Assembly: GCF_001680005.1 (NCBI RefSeq)
Contig: NC_033566.1
Coordinates: forward strand, 1,984,001 to 2,048,000
Direction: 5' to 3'
From: Plasmodium coatneyi
Taxonomy: Eukaryota > Apicomplexa > Aconoidasida > Haemosporida > Plasmodiidae
Length of the DNA stretch: 64,000 bases
The position numbers and the translations under genes were made by a program. Each line of letters opens with the position of its first letter. Position 1 is the stretch's first letter. Below the pieces are notes generated by a model. It searched no databases, was not told the DNA's origin, and saw nothing but the letters and a program-made list of their open reading frames with translations. Below are positions 63,835-64,000 of the stretch, piece after piece.

Positions 63835-64000
63835 ACGGGGGTCTACAGAAGAAAGCGCATTGAACGTAACAAACGTTTCGCAGTTCGCAAGGCACGGAAA
63901 AAATAGAAAGTACAGGGGGGAGGGCGAATTCATCAACTTCGAAAGGGCCATAGAACTGTGTGCTAGGCTCCCCCTGTATAACGTAACATTCCACGTAAAT
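63835..64000 (+). CDS. Start of an exon at the window edge, possibly uL1-like (3' partial)
   Basis: After TGTTGCAG (63827-63834) a frame stays open to the last base. It contains SALNVTNVSQFARHGKNRKY and then FINFERAIELCARLPLYNV and TFHVN. The order K-Y-R..., a helix like FERAIELC, then a strand LYNVTFHVN resembles the start of ribosomal protein uL1. That identification is weak. The ATG at 63826 opens only a 26-codon frame and overlaps in another phase. Composition is core-like. Confidence 0.35.

Noticed and set aside
63826..63906. Small basic plus-strand frame MLQTGVYRRKR...
   Set aside because: Only 26 codons after a poly(A) tract; a different frame through the same bases stays open to the window end with better composition.

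Overview
The window is nuclear DNA of a malaria parasite of the simian Plasmodium knowlesi / P. coatneyi type. Two complete SICAvar genes (schizont-infected cell agglutination variant antigens) lie interleaved with KIR/PIR genes, which is the hallmark of that clade. I cannot separate P. knowlesi from P. coatneyi from the sequence alone. Genes have short introns with GT..AG ends, long poly(A)/poly(T) tracts and AT-rich spacers.

Core, 1-13.8 kb, with GC-richer coding DNA: the 3' end of splicing factor SLU7 (+), an organellar bL19 ribosomal protein (-), a 5.3-kb intronless TPR gene resembling the TFIIIC subunit Tfc4/GTF3C3 (-), and a four-exon DHHC palmitoyltransferase (+).

Variant-gene island, about 13.8-61.9 kb, AT-rich and full of low-complexity repeats. 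In order it holds: SICAvar 1 (-, six exons); KIR A (+); KIR B (+, two PIR domains joined by an acidic linker); a two-TM exported-type protein (+); KIR C (+); a SICAvar 3'-flank remnant inside an inverted repeat; a small exported-protein candidate (-); SICAvar 2 (-, five exons); an orphan KIR last exon (+); a frameshifted exported-type gene (-); a Ser/Pro-repeat exported-type gene (-); a related single-ORF gene (+); a four-exon PIR variant (-); KIR D (-); KIR E (-, second intron precisely missing); another two-TM exported-type gene (-); and an orphan signal exon (-).

Core-like sequence returns at about 62 kb, with one unidentified exon (-) and the start of an exon at the right edge (+) that vaguely resembles uL1. 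The variant genes therefore form a chromosome-internal island, not a chromosome end.

The island genes encode surface or exported proteins of infected erythrocytes. Several unrelated families share one C-rich intron repeat, always in the same orientation relative to transcription. The island also contains duplicated, fused, intron-less, frameshifted and orphan-exon copies, which points to active recombination.
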